Under the pieces are notes generated by a model, which saw only the letters and a list, made by a program, of their open reading frames with translations, did no database searches and was not told the origin of the DNA. Position numbers and translations under genes: made by a program. Shown one piece after another: positions 17,013 through 25,644 of a stretch of DNA of 29,797 nucleotides. Within the stretch, counting starts at the first letter, position 1. Each line of letters starts with the position of its first letter. The stretch is from JAUXEH01 sp965602945 (GTDB lineage Bacteria; Acidobacteriota; Aminicenantia; Aminicenantales; Aminicenantaceae). The stretch is from contig CBFDBC010000014.1 of NCBI GenBank assembly GCA_965602945.1, positions 1 through 29,797 of the forward strand, read 5' to 3'.

Positions 17013-17748
17013 GACGTTCATCGCCGAAGATGAGCCCAACTCCATGGAGAGACTTAAAGAGCTCCTCCAGGAATTCCCTGAGCTGTCTGTTGAAGGAGAG
17101 GCGGCGGACGGGCTGCAGGCCATAAAGTCGATCAATCGGCAGAAGCCGGACCTTGTCTTCCTCGATATCCGGATGCCCGGAGCCTCGGGCTTCGAAGTCC
17201 TGGAGAAGATCGATGCCAATCCCATGGTGATATTCGTCACCGCGTATGATGAGTATGCCATAAAGGCGTTCGAAGAGAATGCCGTGGATTACATCCTCAA
17301 GCCCACATCGAAGGACCGCCTCTCCAAGGCTGTGAAGCGGGTGTTGGATCTGAACTGCAGGCTGGACCGAATGGACCTTCTCCGCCTGAAACAGTCCTTG
17401 AAAAAGGATTCCTATCTTCGCCGCTTTGTCGTGAAAAAAGGGGATGAAATACGGATATTTCCCGAAGAGGAAGTCTTTTTCTTCAAGGCACAGGATAAGT
17501 ATGTCTTCCTCTGCACGGAGGACAAGCAGTTCTTTTACGATCTCCCGCTGAAAGAGTTGGAGGAAACGCTGGATCCTGATAAATTCTGCCGCATCCACAG
17601 AAGCCACATCGTTTCCCTGGATAAAATCCAACGGATCAAGAAATGGTTCCACAGCGAATACATCGTCGAGCTCAAAGACAACGCCCGGACAACACTGAAG
17701 GTAAGCCGGAATTATAAAGCAGCCCTGCAGGATAGGCTCCAGTTTTAG
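17002..17748 (+). CDS. LytTR-family response regulator
   Basis: 248 residues. The start is GTG at 17002, inside the end of the kinase gene, with GGAG seven to ten bases before it; the 11-bp overlap indicates translational coupling. The receiver domain covers 1-120, with acidic pocket E9/D10, phospho-acceptor Asp55 (LVFLDIRMPG), Thr in VTAYDEYA, and Lys in ILKPT. A LytTR DNA-binding domain covers about 145-247 (EEVFFFKAQDKYVFL, FCRIHRSHIVSLDKI). It is the likely partner of the upstream LytS-like kinase. The likely target is the permease gene 113 bp downstream, but no repeated LytTR site could be identified with confidence. Confidence 0.95.
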   Translation: MKIKTFIAEDEPNSMERLKELLQEFPELSVEGEAADGLQAIKSINRQKPDLVFLDIRMPGASGFEVLEKIDANPMVIFVTAYDEYAIKAFEENAVDYILKPTSKDRLSKAVKRVLDLNCRLDRMDLLRLKQSLKKDSYLRRFVVKKGDEIRIFPEEEVFFFKAQDKYVFLCTEDKQFFYDLPLKELEETLDPDKFCRIHRSHIVSLDKIQRIKKWFHSEYIVELKDNARTTLKVSRNYKAALQDRLQF

Positions 17749-17786
17749 AAATTCCTTCAGGGGAGGCCTGCGGTCCACCTCCTGCA

Positions 17787-17815
17787 TTGACAACATACGG
17801 ATAAATTCTTAGTTT
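17787..17815 (+). promoter_or_regulatory. Candidate promoter for the permease gene after the LytTR gene
   Basis: A perfect TTGACA (17787-17792) is followed after 17 bp by TAGTTT (17810-17815), 46 bp before the permease ATG at 17862. It would let the permease be expressed separately from the two-component pair. Confidence 0.35.
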
Positions 17816-17861
17816 ACATCATGTGGAGCGAAGGAAGCCTGGCTGGAGGGGACAGAGCACG

Positions 17862-20264
17862 ATGTTCGGTAACTACTTCAAAATCACAATCAGGAACCTG
17901 AGGAGAAACAGAACCTACTCGATACTCAATGTTTTGGGCTTGTCGGTCGGCATCGTGGTGGGCATCTTCATCTTCATGTATATCCGGGATGAACTGAGCT
18001 ATGATCGATTTTACCAAGACGAGGGCAGCATCTACCGGATCGTCAACCGGGCAACCATCCGCGGCAATCCCATTGAGATGCCCCAGGTTTCCGGCCCCTG
18101 GGGACCGGCTTTGGTCGATGAATTCCCGGAAGTGCTCAAAGCCGTCCGCATAAAAGTCCCTGAGTCCCGCTGGAACATACGTTACCAAGACCTGAAATTT
18201 TTCGAAAAAGGACTCTACTTCGCCGACCCGACTTTCTTGGAGGTCTTCGATGTCGAGATGATTGTGGGCGATCCGGAGACCGCTCTGGCGGCGCCGTATT
18301 CGATCGTCTTGACCGAGGAGATGGCACAAAAATATTTCCCTGACGAAGACCCGCTGGGCAAGATCCTTACGGCCGACATCTGGTTGGAGCTTACGGTAAC
18401 CGGAGTAATGAAAAAACACCCCGCTTCAACCCACATGGATTACGATTTCCTGGTGAATTTCGAGACCCTGCTCAAGGCTCTGGAACCACCCGGAAGGCTT
18501 GCCTACGGAGATCTGAACCTGTGGCAGAACTTCAGGATTCTCACGTATCTCCTGCTCGAAGAGAATTCCGATCCGGAAACGGTCGAAGAAAAGATGCCCG
18601 CTTTCCTGAAGGCGCATCTGGGAGCATTGGCCAGGGCTCCCGGCGTTGAGTTCAGCCCTTATCTCCAGAAGATATCGGACATCCATCTCAAGTCGCATCT
18701 GGAAGGAGAGATCGGTCCGAACAGTAACGAAAGTTACATCTATATATTTTCTGCGGTCGCCGTATTCATCCTGCTCATCGCCTCGATCAATTTCATGAAC
18801 CTGGCGACGGCATGGGCGGCCAACCGGGCCAGGGAAGTGGGGATGCGCAAAGTTGTAGGTGCAGCCAGGACCCAACTCATCGGTCAGTTCCTCACGGAAT
18901 CGATCCTGCTCACATTCCTGGCCGCCGGCATCGCCCTGGCTTTCGTACTGCTGCTGCGCTTGGAATTCAACGCACTCACCGGGAAGAACGTGCCGATATC
19001 GGAGATACTACGCGCCCAGACGCTCGTTCCCCTTTTTGGACTTAGCCTAGCCTTGGGGTTGATCTCAGGAAGCTATCCTGCGTTTTTCCTAACCGCATTC
19101 CGGCCGGTTGAGGTGTTGGGTGGGAAACTCAGTTCCAGGAGCTCAGGAGGACTTCTTAGAAAAATACTAGTCGTGGTCCAGTTCGCGATTTCCGTGTTCC
19201 TGATCGTCGGACTGAGCGTCGTATCGACCCAGCTGAGATACATGAGAAACCAGGATCTGGGCTTCGACAAGGAACACATCATCGCGGTTCCCTTGTCGGA
19301 CTGGTATGTTAGAAATACGTATGAATCCTACAAAAACATCCTTCTTTCTCATCGCGGTATAACGAGCGTCTCAGCGGCCTCGAGCATTCCAGGGAGCGTA
19401 TTCTCCATCGGACTGTACTGGCCGTCCGGGAGTACGTTCAACGAGGCGTTGAGTGTTCAGGTGCTTTACGTCGACTATGATTTCATGGAAACGTTCGGCA
19501 TGAGTCTCCTGGAAGGACGGGATCTATCCCGAGAATATGGGGCAGATATGAATCGGGCGCTGCTGTTGAACGAGGAGGCACAAAAGCGATTTGGCTTTGA
19601 GGCGGAGCAGGACGCTGTGTTGAACCCTGGGAGACGGCCCGTTGTCGGGATCCTAAAAAACTATCACTTCAAATCCCTTCATCAGCAGATCGAACCGTTC
19701 GCCCTACAGTTGAGTACTCCCGACAGCTACTATTGGATATTCATCAAGGCCCCGGGAGACAACATTCCGGAAACTCTGGCCTTCGCTCAGGCGGAGTGGC
19801 AGAAAGCTAATCCGAACCATCCCTTCGACTATGTTTTTGTGGATGAAAACACCGACCTGATGTACCAATCCGAAATGAGATTGAGCCGGTTGTCAGGCTA
19901 TTTCACAGGGGTTGCCATATTCGTCGCATGTTTGGGCTTGTTCGGCCTCTCCTCGTTCATGGCCTTGCAGAGGACCAAAGAGATCGGCATCCGAAAAGTA
20001 CTCGGGGCTTCCACCGGTAACATCGTATTGAGACTGTCAAGCGAGTTTGTCGTGCTGGTCGTGCTGGCCGGCCTTGTAGCATGCCCTTTGGCTTATTACG
20101 CCATGAGTCGATGGCTGCTGAGCTTTGCTTACCGGATCAGTATCGAGCTGTGGCTTTTGTTCCTGGCTGCCGGCCTGGCCCTTATAATCGCTTTGGCAAC
20201 GGTCAGCTATCAATCCATAAGAGCGGCCGCCGCAAATCCCGTGGACTCTCTCCGTTATGAGTAG
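17862..20264 (+). CDS. FtsX/MacB-type ABC transporter permease (orphan, duplicated architecture)
   Basis: 800 residues from the ATG at 17862, preferred over an in-frame GTG at 17823 because GGAGGGG lies about 10 bp before it and homologous permeases begin M..YFK..IRNL. Layout: TM1 at about 22-43, an MacB-type periplasmic domain, three TMs from about 293 onward with EVGMRKVVGA after the first, then a second periplasmic domain and a second FtsX block (TM about 683-702, KEIGIRKVLGAS about 704-717, two more TMs). It ends NPVDSLRYE. No ATPase gene is adjacent. It follows a LytST-like pair, which suggests signal-regulated export or envelope-stress duty. The substrate is unknown. Confidence 0.9.
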   Translation: MFGNYFKITIRNLRRNRTYSILNVLGLSVGIVVGIFIFMYIRDELSYDRFYQDEGSIYRIVNRATIRGNPIEMPQVSGPWGPALVDEFPEVLKAVRIKVPESRWNIRYQDLKFFEKGLYFADPTFLEVFDVEMIVGDPETALAAPYSIVLTEEMAQKYFPDEDPLGKILTADIWLELTVTGVMKKHPASTHMDYDFLVNFETLLKALEPPGRLAYGDLNLWQNFRILTYLLLEENSDPETVEEKMPAFLKAHLGALARAPGVEFSPYLQKISDIHLKSHLEGEIGPNSNESYIYIFSAVAVFILLIASINFMNLATAWAANRAREVGMRKVVGAARTQLIGQFLTESILLTFLAAGIALAFVLLLRLEFNALTGKNVPISEILRAQTLVPLFGLSLALGLISGSYPAFFLTAFRPVEVLGGKLSSRSSGGLLRKILVVVQFAISVFLIVGLSVVSTQLRYMRNQDLGFDKEHIIAVPLSDWYVRNTYESYKNILLSHRGITSVSAASSIPGSVFSIGLYWPSGSTFNEALSVQVLYVDYDFMETFGMSLLEGRDLSREYGADMNRALLLNEEAQKRFGFEAEQDAVLNPGRRPVVGILKNYHFKSLHQQIEPFALQLSTPDSYYWIFIKAPGDNIPETLAFAQAEWQKANPNHPFDYVFVDENTDLMYQSEMRLSRLSGYFTGVAIFVACLGLFGLSSFMALQRTKEIGIRKVLGASTGNIVLRLSSEFVVLVVLAGLVACPLAYYAMSRWLLSFAYRISIELWLLFLAAGLALIIALATVSYQSIRAAAANPVDSLRYE

Positions 20265-20401
20265 GCAGTGCCAGGTCAGTCTAACTCAAGCAGCATCCAT
20301 TTATCCTGAGATATCCCTTCCAATACATTTTGAATACACAGGTTCCAGCTGATGAATCCCACGCTTTCGCCGTACTCATCTGCTTGGCCCACAGCCGGGG
20401 C

Positions 20402-20445
20402 CAGGGGCTCCCCGGAATCGCCGTGGCGGCCCTGAGAATTTCGAG
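20402..20445 (-). pseudogene. Remnant resembling the C-terminal coding end of an orphan permease
   Basis: Read on the minus strand, the segment encodes LEILRAATAIP, and its DNA matches the stretch coding for TLRAATANP near the end of the permease at 22499-25159: 21 of 23 bases agree around CAGGGCCGCCACGGCGATTCC. It lies 9 bp beyond the stop of the C45-type hydrolase, with no intact gene attached. It looks like a scar of a lost or recombined permease tail. No longer reading frame of known type was recognised in the 189-bp gap. Confidence 0.4.
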
Positions 20446-20453
20446 AGGAAGGC

Positions 20454-22370
20454 CTAATCTCGATTTTCGAGAGGCTCGTACTTCCAAGGTTTGAGTCCCA
20501 GCTCGGAGGGTTTGGTCGCAGGAGGGACCAAAGCATTGTAGACCTTCCGGGCCAGAAGCTGGCAGCGGATAAAGGCTCTCGTCGCCTTGGCCCAGTAGTA
20601 AATACCTTCTTCCTGAGAAGACTTTTTGGTCAGTGTGGAACCTATGCTGTCGGGACCCCGCCAGAAATCGCCCTTCGTCCACTCGATAACAGCCTGATCA
20701 TATATCTCATCCAAAGGAGCGTAGGCAGGGTTCTGGTAATCAAGCTGCCTCAACTCTCTTTCGGCAAGGAACAGGTCAATCTGTGCCTGGTATTTGGAGG
20801 CCGCCATCACTTCGGCGGGACTCGAACCGAGGCGGAGACGAAAGAAGGCGCGGGTTGCGCCCGCCAGCGGCCTTGCACCATGGAACGCCCGGGGATGGCT
20901 CAGGGTCGGCTGCTGTGCTGGATAGGTCGTAGAGAGAAAATAGAGCTTCTCTTCTGGTATCGTAATGGTCACATAGGCATTCGTCGAATGACCGAGAGTG
21001 CTCCACCATTCACATTCAGCATTGGCATAATGATCCATCGCCTTTTTTTCCCAGACATCCGGGTGCGCACTCACCGGGAGAGGGCCGCTGCGGAAGCGCC
21101 AGACCATCTTTATGAAATCGAGGTCGATCTTCCCGTGATAGGACGTGAAAAGATTATAGACAAAGAGATTTCGGCTGACGCTGAAATCCTTGCAGGGCGT
21201 AAACCCCTTCATTAACCACCCTCCGTACTCGACGTATTCCTGCCCTTCCATTCCCAACTTCCGGGAAAGAAGAGTGTTCGTGGCGTACATAAAGTCTTTT
21301 TCCCCGTGGTCTCCCGATTTCCGGATGATGGCGGGGTCGGTGGACCTCTCGATGTCGAAGGCACGGCCGTCCTTATCCACCCAGAATCCTCCGGTGCCGT
21401 AGTATCCGCCTCCTGAAAAATCTCCCGTTGTTTCATAATCCAGCGTCATTTCGACAGCTTCACTGGCATTGGAGGCGTAGCGGAGCGTGTGCCTGATGGC
21501 GATGTCGCTTTGGATGCCATAACGAGGCTTTTTTCCCTGATCCTGGGCTGTTTGGGTAACGCCGTGGTGAACATAGACCAGCCCCTGGTCGTTCATTCCC
21601 GAGTGGCCGCCGGCCGAAACCCACGGCCCTACCGCGAGGTAAGGTGTGTGGATGTAGGCATTCCCATCTTCAGGAAAACAAATGATGGTCACATTGAAGT
21701 GGTCGGCGCCATCGGAGCTGGCGGAGGTAATGACTTTTCCGTCCGCGGTGGCCGTTCCCCAAGCGACGGCACTGCCGCATTTGGACGGGACATCACCCAG
21801 TGACGATTCTTGACGTGTAGGTGTTTTTTGAAGCGGGGGGAAAGACGGGGGCGGCGTCTTCTCCAGTTCCTCCGGATAGCCGGATTGATCAGCTGGTGTC
21901 TCCTGATAGCTTCCTTTCACTACTCCCAATGTGAACTGGGCCAGGACGTGCTCATATGTCAGAGAAACACCTCCATCCTTCGCACCCATAGCCATCCCTT
22001 TAAAGAACGGGATCATTTCCGGAGCATGTTTTTTGATGTACCACTCGTATCCTTTAAGAGCTCTGAGTTGGCCATCCGAAAAATCTGTCTCCAGAAGCTC
22101 CAGGATCCAGGTCCCAAAAATCTGAGTCAACTGCCTGGCATACTGATACCCCATCTCGAAATCCGAGCCCTGGATAATCACCACCGGCCGTGCCCAGGGA
22201 AAAATGGGAACTCCATCGACAAACTCTATCTCCGGACCTCGATCCAGATCTAAGGGATCGATCTGAGCGTTTTCCTCCCCCCGTTTGGCTTCAACAGTCG
22301 ATGAGAAACAAAAAAGGAATAAAGCGAGGGCGACAACAAATGCGGTAGATCCTTTACGATTACTTTGCAT
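20454..22370 (-). CDS. Secreted C45-type Ntn hydrolase (AAT / phospholipase B-like)
   Basis: 638 residues from the ATG at 22370, chosen over an in-frame start at 22409 because AAGGAGG lies eight bases before it and a signal peptide begins there (K6, core at about 10-25, cleavage near VEA|K). The mature N-terminal part (to about 197) would be the propeptide chain, ending in a Pro-rich loop. The expected autocatalytic nucleophile is Cys198 in KCGSAVAWGTAT, followed by ADGKVITSASSDG, typical of the acyl-CoA:6-aminopenicillanate acyltransferase (C45) family and phospholipase-B-like proteins. These hydrolyse or transfer amide bonds; the substrate here is unknown. Location is probably periplasmic. 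It is the last gene of a minus-strand series and has its own promoter. Confidence 0.83.
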   Translation of the reverse strand: MQSNRKGSTAFVVALALFLFCFSSTVEAKRGEENAQIDPLDLDRGPEIEFVDGVPIFPWARPVVIIQGSDFEMGYQYARQLTQIFGTWILELLETDFSDGQLRALKGYEWYIKKHAPEMIPFFKGMAMGAKDGGVSLTYEHVLAQFTLGVVKGSYQETPADQSGYPEELEKTPPPSFPPLQKTPTRQESSLGDVPSKCGSAVAWGTATADGKVITSASSDGADHFNVTIICFPEDGNAYIHTPYLAVGPWVSAGGHSGMNDQGLVYVHHGVTQTAQDQGKKPRYGIQSDIAIRHTLRYASNASEAVEMTLDYETTGDFSGGGYYGTGGFWVDKDGRAFDIERSTDPAIIRKSGDHGEKDFMYATNTLLSRKLGMEGQEYVEYGGWLMKGFTPCKDFSVSRNLFVYNLFTSYHGKIDLDFIKMVWRFRSGPLPVSAHPDVWEKKAMDHYANAECEWWSTLGHSTNAYVTITIPEEKLYFLSTTYPAQQPTLSHPRAFHGARPLAGATRAFFRLRLGSSPAEVMAASKYQAQIDLFLAERELRQLDYQNPAYAPLDEIYDQAVIEWTKGDFWRGPDSIGSTLTKKSSQEEGIYYWAKATRAFIRCQLLARKVYNALVPPATKPSELGLKPWKYEPLENRD

Positions 22371-22396
22371 AGAAGTTCCTCCTTCGCAGATTTCTA

Positions 22397-22425
22397 TCAT
22401 TACGAACATCCAGACGACTTGTCAA
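22397..22425 (-). promoter_or_regulatory. Candidate promoter for the C45-type hydrolase gene
   Basis: On the minus strand TTGACA (22425-22420) is followed after 17 bp by TAATGA (22402-22397), or after 18 bp by AATGAT. The -10 ends 26 bp before the ATG at 22370. Confidence 0.45.
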
Positions 22426-22498
22426 TAACAGCCGGATTAAAACTCAACTTCTACCATCCTGGCGTCACGGATGAGATAGAGTTTGTGTAGAGATATCG

Positions 22499-25159
22499 CT
22501 ATTCGTAGCGCAGGCTCTCGATAGGATTCGCCGTGGCGGCCCGGAGGGTCTGGTACCCGACCGAGAGAAGGGCGATGAACAGGCCCAGGCCTCCCGCCAG
22601 CATGAATACCCAGATTCCGATGGCGGTCCTGTAGGCATAGTCCTGAAGCCATCGCTGCATGACAATGAATGCCGCGGGCCAGGCAATGGCATTGGCTATG
22701 ATGACCAGTTTCGTGAAATTCATCGAGAGGAGGGAAATAATTTTCCAGGGAGAAGCCCCCAGCACTTTGCGTATGCCGATCTCCTTGGTTTTCTCTTCGG
22801 CCGTGTAGGAGGAGAGGCCTACTAAACCGAGGCAGGAGATGATTACAGATAGGGCGGCAAAGGAAAAAAGTATCTGGGACAACCTCTGTTCGTTCGTATA
22901 CATGCGGTTGAAGGCATCGTCCAGGAACGCGTATTCGCAGGGGAAACCCGGATTGGCCTTCTCCCAGACTTTCCTGAAGTGTTTGAGGGCGCTGGTGGGA
23001 TTACCCGCTCTCAATCTTAAGAGGAGATAGTTCCGGTTCGCCCCCCATGAGCCGGCGGTCAATATCATCGGCGCAGTGGCAGAGGACATGTGTTGGTTGG
23101 AGAAATCGCTTACTACTCCTACGACCTGCCCCTTGTTTCCCCAGAAACGTAGTTCCAGTCCAAGGGGATCTTCAATTCCTATCTGCCGGAGGGCTGTCTC
23201 GTTGATGATGAAATTCCCCGCATCTACAGGGCGGGACCTGGAAAAATCCCGGCCTTTTACCACTGTCATCCCGGCTGTCTTGATAAAGTCATGGTCGACA
23301 GACATAAAAGCCGGATAGACTCTCTGATCTGGGGAGCGTCCCTCCCAGTCGAGATAGCCGATCCAGCTTTGGATATTCGAGGGCAGGTAGCTGCAGCTGG
23401 TGACGCTCTCTATATCGGGGTGACTGAGAAGTTCCTCCCTGACCACGTCCACGGAATCCCGGGTTTTTTTCTGCATAAGGTGGTAGACGATGTTCTCCTT
23501 GTCCATGCCGAGGTCCCGGCTCATGATGAACGAGACCTGGGACTTGACTACAAGGGTCCCGATGATGAGCATGGTCGAGAGTGTGAACTGGAAGACAACG
23601 AGGACTTTTCGAAACAGGGATCCATGTCCTCCGGGTTGAGAGAACGACCGGCTGAGCTTCTCTGGCGCGAAGGACGAGAGGAACAGGGCGGGGTAGAGAC
23701 CCGAAAGAAATCCAGTCATGAGAACAATCGCCAGGAGTCCGAGCACAAAATCGACGTGGGAAAGTTCGAGGCTCAGGTGCCGGCCGGTGACCTGATTGAA
23801 GGTGGGCAGGGCCAGTTCCACCAGGAGCAGTGCCGCGGCCATGGCCAGCCCGGAATGAAGAAGGGATTCGTTGATGAACTGCCGGATGAGCTGCCCTCTC
23901 GTTCCTCCTAAAGTCTTACGAAGAGCGACCTCCTTGACGCGTCCTTCGAAGCGGGCCGCGGCCAGGTTCATGAAGTTGACGCATGCGACAAGCAGGATGA
24001 AACACGCGATCAGGGAAAATATTCGGACGAAACGCATCGCCCCGTCCGAGCCTTCGGGATTGAACAAGTGGATTCGGGATAGTGGCTGAAGCCGGAGGAC
24101 TTCGTCCATGTCATGGGTGCGGCTTTTCAGGAATCCTGAGATTTTCTTTTCCAGGAGCTCGGAAGAACTGCCCTCTTTGAGAAGGAGATGGACCTGATAG
24201 TTCTTGCCTTCCCAGTTGGCTTCCAGGGGAGCCAGGTCGATATTGAACAGGGGATAAGACTGGAAAGAGAAAAGGAAATCGAATTGGAAATCCGATTCGT
24301 CCGGGATGTGGACGACACCGGAAACAAAGAGATCGGCCCAGCCGCTGAGGTTGAGCACTTTCCCTATGGGGTTCTCGTCACCGAAATATTTTTCTGCCAT
24401 GGTGTCCCGGATCACCAAAGCATTCGGATCATCGAGTGCCCGGGCGGATGTCCCCTCAACGAAAGGGAAGGAAAAAATATCAAAAAATGCGGGGTCGACC
24501 ATTAGAAAACGGGCTTCCGTGTGGGCTATGTCCTCGAAACGAACCACCATATTATCGGGACGGTAGCGTGAGACGGCGGTGATCTCCGGAAACTCGTCCC
24601 GCAGAGCGGGGCCGAGAGGGAAGGGGAGCCAGGGATGGACGGAGATACCCTCATTTAACTGGTCTTCCATGACCACCCGGTAGATGTTGGCGGCGTTTTC
24701 ATGAAAGCGGTCAAAGGAGATTTCCTGCCGGGTCCAAAGAAAGATCAGGATGGAGCAGGCCATCCCAACGGCCAGGCCGGCCACGGTGATCAAAGAATAC
24801 CATTTTTGCCGGCGCATCTTCCGGAAAGACACCTTCAAAGAGTTCAGAAATAGAGCCGGCGAGAAGCCGCCGGACCTGTACGGCGGCACGGGGAGCAGGC
24901 CGCGGGAGACAGTCTTGTAGTACTCATACCCGATCACATCGGCACTCTCGACCGATTCCGTGACTTCGCGGAACGCATCTTCGAGACTTTTCCCCTGCCC
25001 GATGAGGTCATCGATCTCGTCCCTCACATGGCCCTCGAGCTCAGCGATTGCCCCATCTTCGAGGGCTCCACCGCGCCTCAAACTTCGACCCCATTCCCCC
25101 ACAGCCTTATCGAGGTCGAACAATTCTCTTTCTTTGCCGGTCTTGTTCGATTTGTTCAT
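22499..25159 (-). CDS. Orphan FtsX/MacB-type permease with N-terminal permease prefix domain (ADOP-like)
   Basis: 886 residues from the ATG at 25159. This start is fixed by a TCATGA overlap with the PadR stop and by GGAGG seven bases upstream; the frame is open further upstream, but only through padR. Residues about 13-80 (GEWGRSLRRGG, AELEGHVRDEIDDLIGQGKS, EDAFREV) match the prefix domain found on ADOP-type permeases. TM1 is at 121-142, then a periplasmic domain, an FtsX block with EVALRKTLGG, a second periplasmic domain, and a second FtsX block with KEIGIRKVLGAS. It ends NPIESLRYE. No ATPase gene is nearby. The pairing with PadR is characteristic of the acidobacterial duplicated orphan permease family. 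The transported molecule is unknown. Confidence 0.92.
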   Translation of the reverse strand: MNKSNKTGKERELFDLDKAVGEWGRSLRRGGALEDGAIAELEGHVRDEIDDLIGQGKSLEDAFREVTESVESADVIGYEYYKTVSRGLLPVPPYRSGGFSPALFLNSLKVSFRKMRRQKWYSLITVAGLAVGMACSILIFLWTRQEISFDRFHENAANIYRVVMEDQLNEGISVHPWLPFPLGPALRDEFPEITAVSRYRPDNMVVRFEDIAHTEARFLMVDPAFFDIFSFPFVEGTSARALDDPNALVIRDTMAEKYFGDENPIGKVLNLSGWADLFVSGVVHIPDESDFQFDFLFSFQSYPLFNIDLAPLEANWEGKNYQVHLLLKEGSSSELLEKKISGFLKSRTHDMDEVLRLQPLSRIHLFNPEGSDGAMRFVRIFSLIACFILLVACVNFMNLAAARFEGRVKEVALRKTLGGTRGQLIRQFINESLLHSGLAMAAALLLVELALPTFNQVTGRHLSLELSHVDFVLGLLAIVLMTGFLSGLYPALFLSSFAPEKLSRSFSQPGGHGSLFRKVLVVFQFTLSTMLIIGTLVVKSQVSFIMSRDLGMDKENIVYHLMQKKTRDSVDVVREELLSHPDIESVTSCSYLPSNIQSWIGYLDWEGRSPDQRVYPAFMSVDHDFIKTAGMTVVKGRDFSRSRPVDAGNFIINETALRQIGIEDPLGLELRFWGNKGQVVGVVSDFSNQHMSSATAPMILTAGSWGANRNYLLLRLRAGNPTSALKHFRKVWEKANPGFPCEYAFLDDAFNRMYTNEQRLSQILFSFAALSVIISCLGLVGLSSYTAEEKTKEIGIRKVLGASPWKIISLLSMNFTKLVIIANAIAWPAAFIVMQRWLQDYAYRTAIGIWVFMLAGGLGLFIALLSVGYQTLRAATANPIESLRYE

Positions 25160-25494
25160 GACCGGGCCTCCGAAGACTCCCACAGCCCGGCGAAAACCCC
25201 ATGGACGGTCAGCCATTGGATTTTCTCCTGGTCGAGTTCCCTTCGACCGGCGTCTGACAGCCGATAATATTTCCGGTGTCGTCCATTTACTGATTTTTCC
25301 CACCTTGAACTGATGAATCCATCCCGTTCCAGGCGGTGTAGGACCGGATAGAGCATGCCGAAAGACCAGTTCAGGTTTCCTCCCGATAGGACCTTCATCT
25401 TCTTTATGATCTGGTACCCGTAGGCCTCGCCCTCCAGTAGGACAGATAGGAGCAGCGGTTTCGTCGAAGCCGCGATCAGAGCCTTGGATATCAT
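25156..25494 (-). CDS. PadR family transcriptional regulator
   Basis: 112 residues from the ATG at 25494, preferred over an in-frame GTG at 25506 because GAGGTG lies five bases before the ATG. PadR winged helix-turn-helix signatures are intact: LLLSVLLEGEAYGYQIIKKM, NLNWSFGMLYPVLHRLERDG (recognition helix region) and RHRKYYRLSDAGRREL (wing). A short C-terminal tail replaces the long dimerisation helices, as in small PadR-s1-like proteins. It probably represses its own operon. A perfect 21-bp palindrome sits within its promoter, and its stop overlaps the permease start (ATGA), giving translational coupling. Confidence 0.95.
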   Translation of the reverse strand: MISKALIAASTKPLLLSVLLEGEAYGYQIIKKMKVLSGGNLNWSFGMLYPVLHRLERDGFISSRWEKSVNGRHRKYYRLSDAGRRELDQEKIQWLTVHGVFAGLWESSEARS

Positions 25495-25511
25495 GTCACA
25501 CCTCACTGCGC

Positions 25512-25539
25512 TTTATATATAGCACTGCTATATATGCAA
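25512..25539 (-). promoter_or_regulatory. Candidate promoter of the padR-permease operon
   Basis: On the minus strand TTGCAT (25539-25534) and TATAAA (25517-25512) are separated by 16 bp. The -10 ends 17 bp before the PadR ATG, so the leader is very short. The palindrome at 25515-25535 occupies the spacer and parts of both boxes. Confidence 0.5.
25515..25535. promoter_or_regulatory. Perfect 21-bp palindrome, candidate PadR operator
   Basis: ATATATAGCA and TGCTATATAT are perfect 10-bp arms around a single C. The position, between the putative -35 and -10 boxes upstream of padR, is where an autorepressor would act. AT-rich dyads of this kind are typical PadR targets (from general knowledge). 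Confidence 0.65.
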
Positions 25540-25644
25540 TTTGCGTGCCAGATCCGCCCCTTGGGGTAAATGTCGATTCTATAATGGAGACTGCAGAAAG
25601 ACTGTTCGTTTAAGCACAGGAATTGTCCGGCTGAGGACGATCGA

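Noticed and set aside
16954..17796. 280-codon open frame on the - strand opposite the LytTR regulator
   Set aside because: The receiver and LytTR motifs on the + strand are intact and explain the sequence; this frame is an antisense shadow.
20276..20536. 86-codon open frame on the - strand beyond the C45-type hydrolase
   Set aside because: Half of it overlaps the end of the hydrolase gene in another frame, no ribosome site is seen, and the remainder was not recognised; only the short permease-like scar in another frame is reported.
25160..25303. N-terminal extension of the prefix-domain permease
   Set aside because: It would overlap padR by almost 150 bp; the ATGA overlap with GGAGG upstream gives a better start at 25159.
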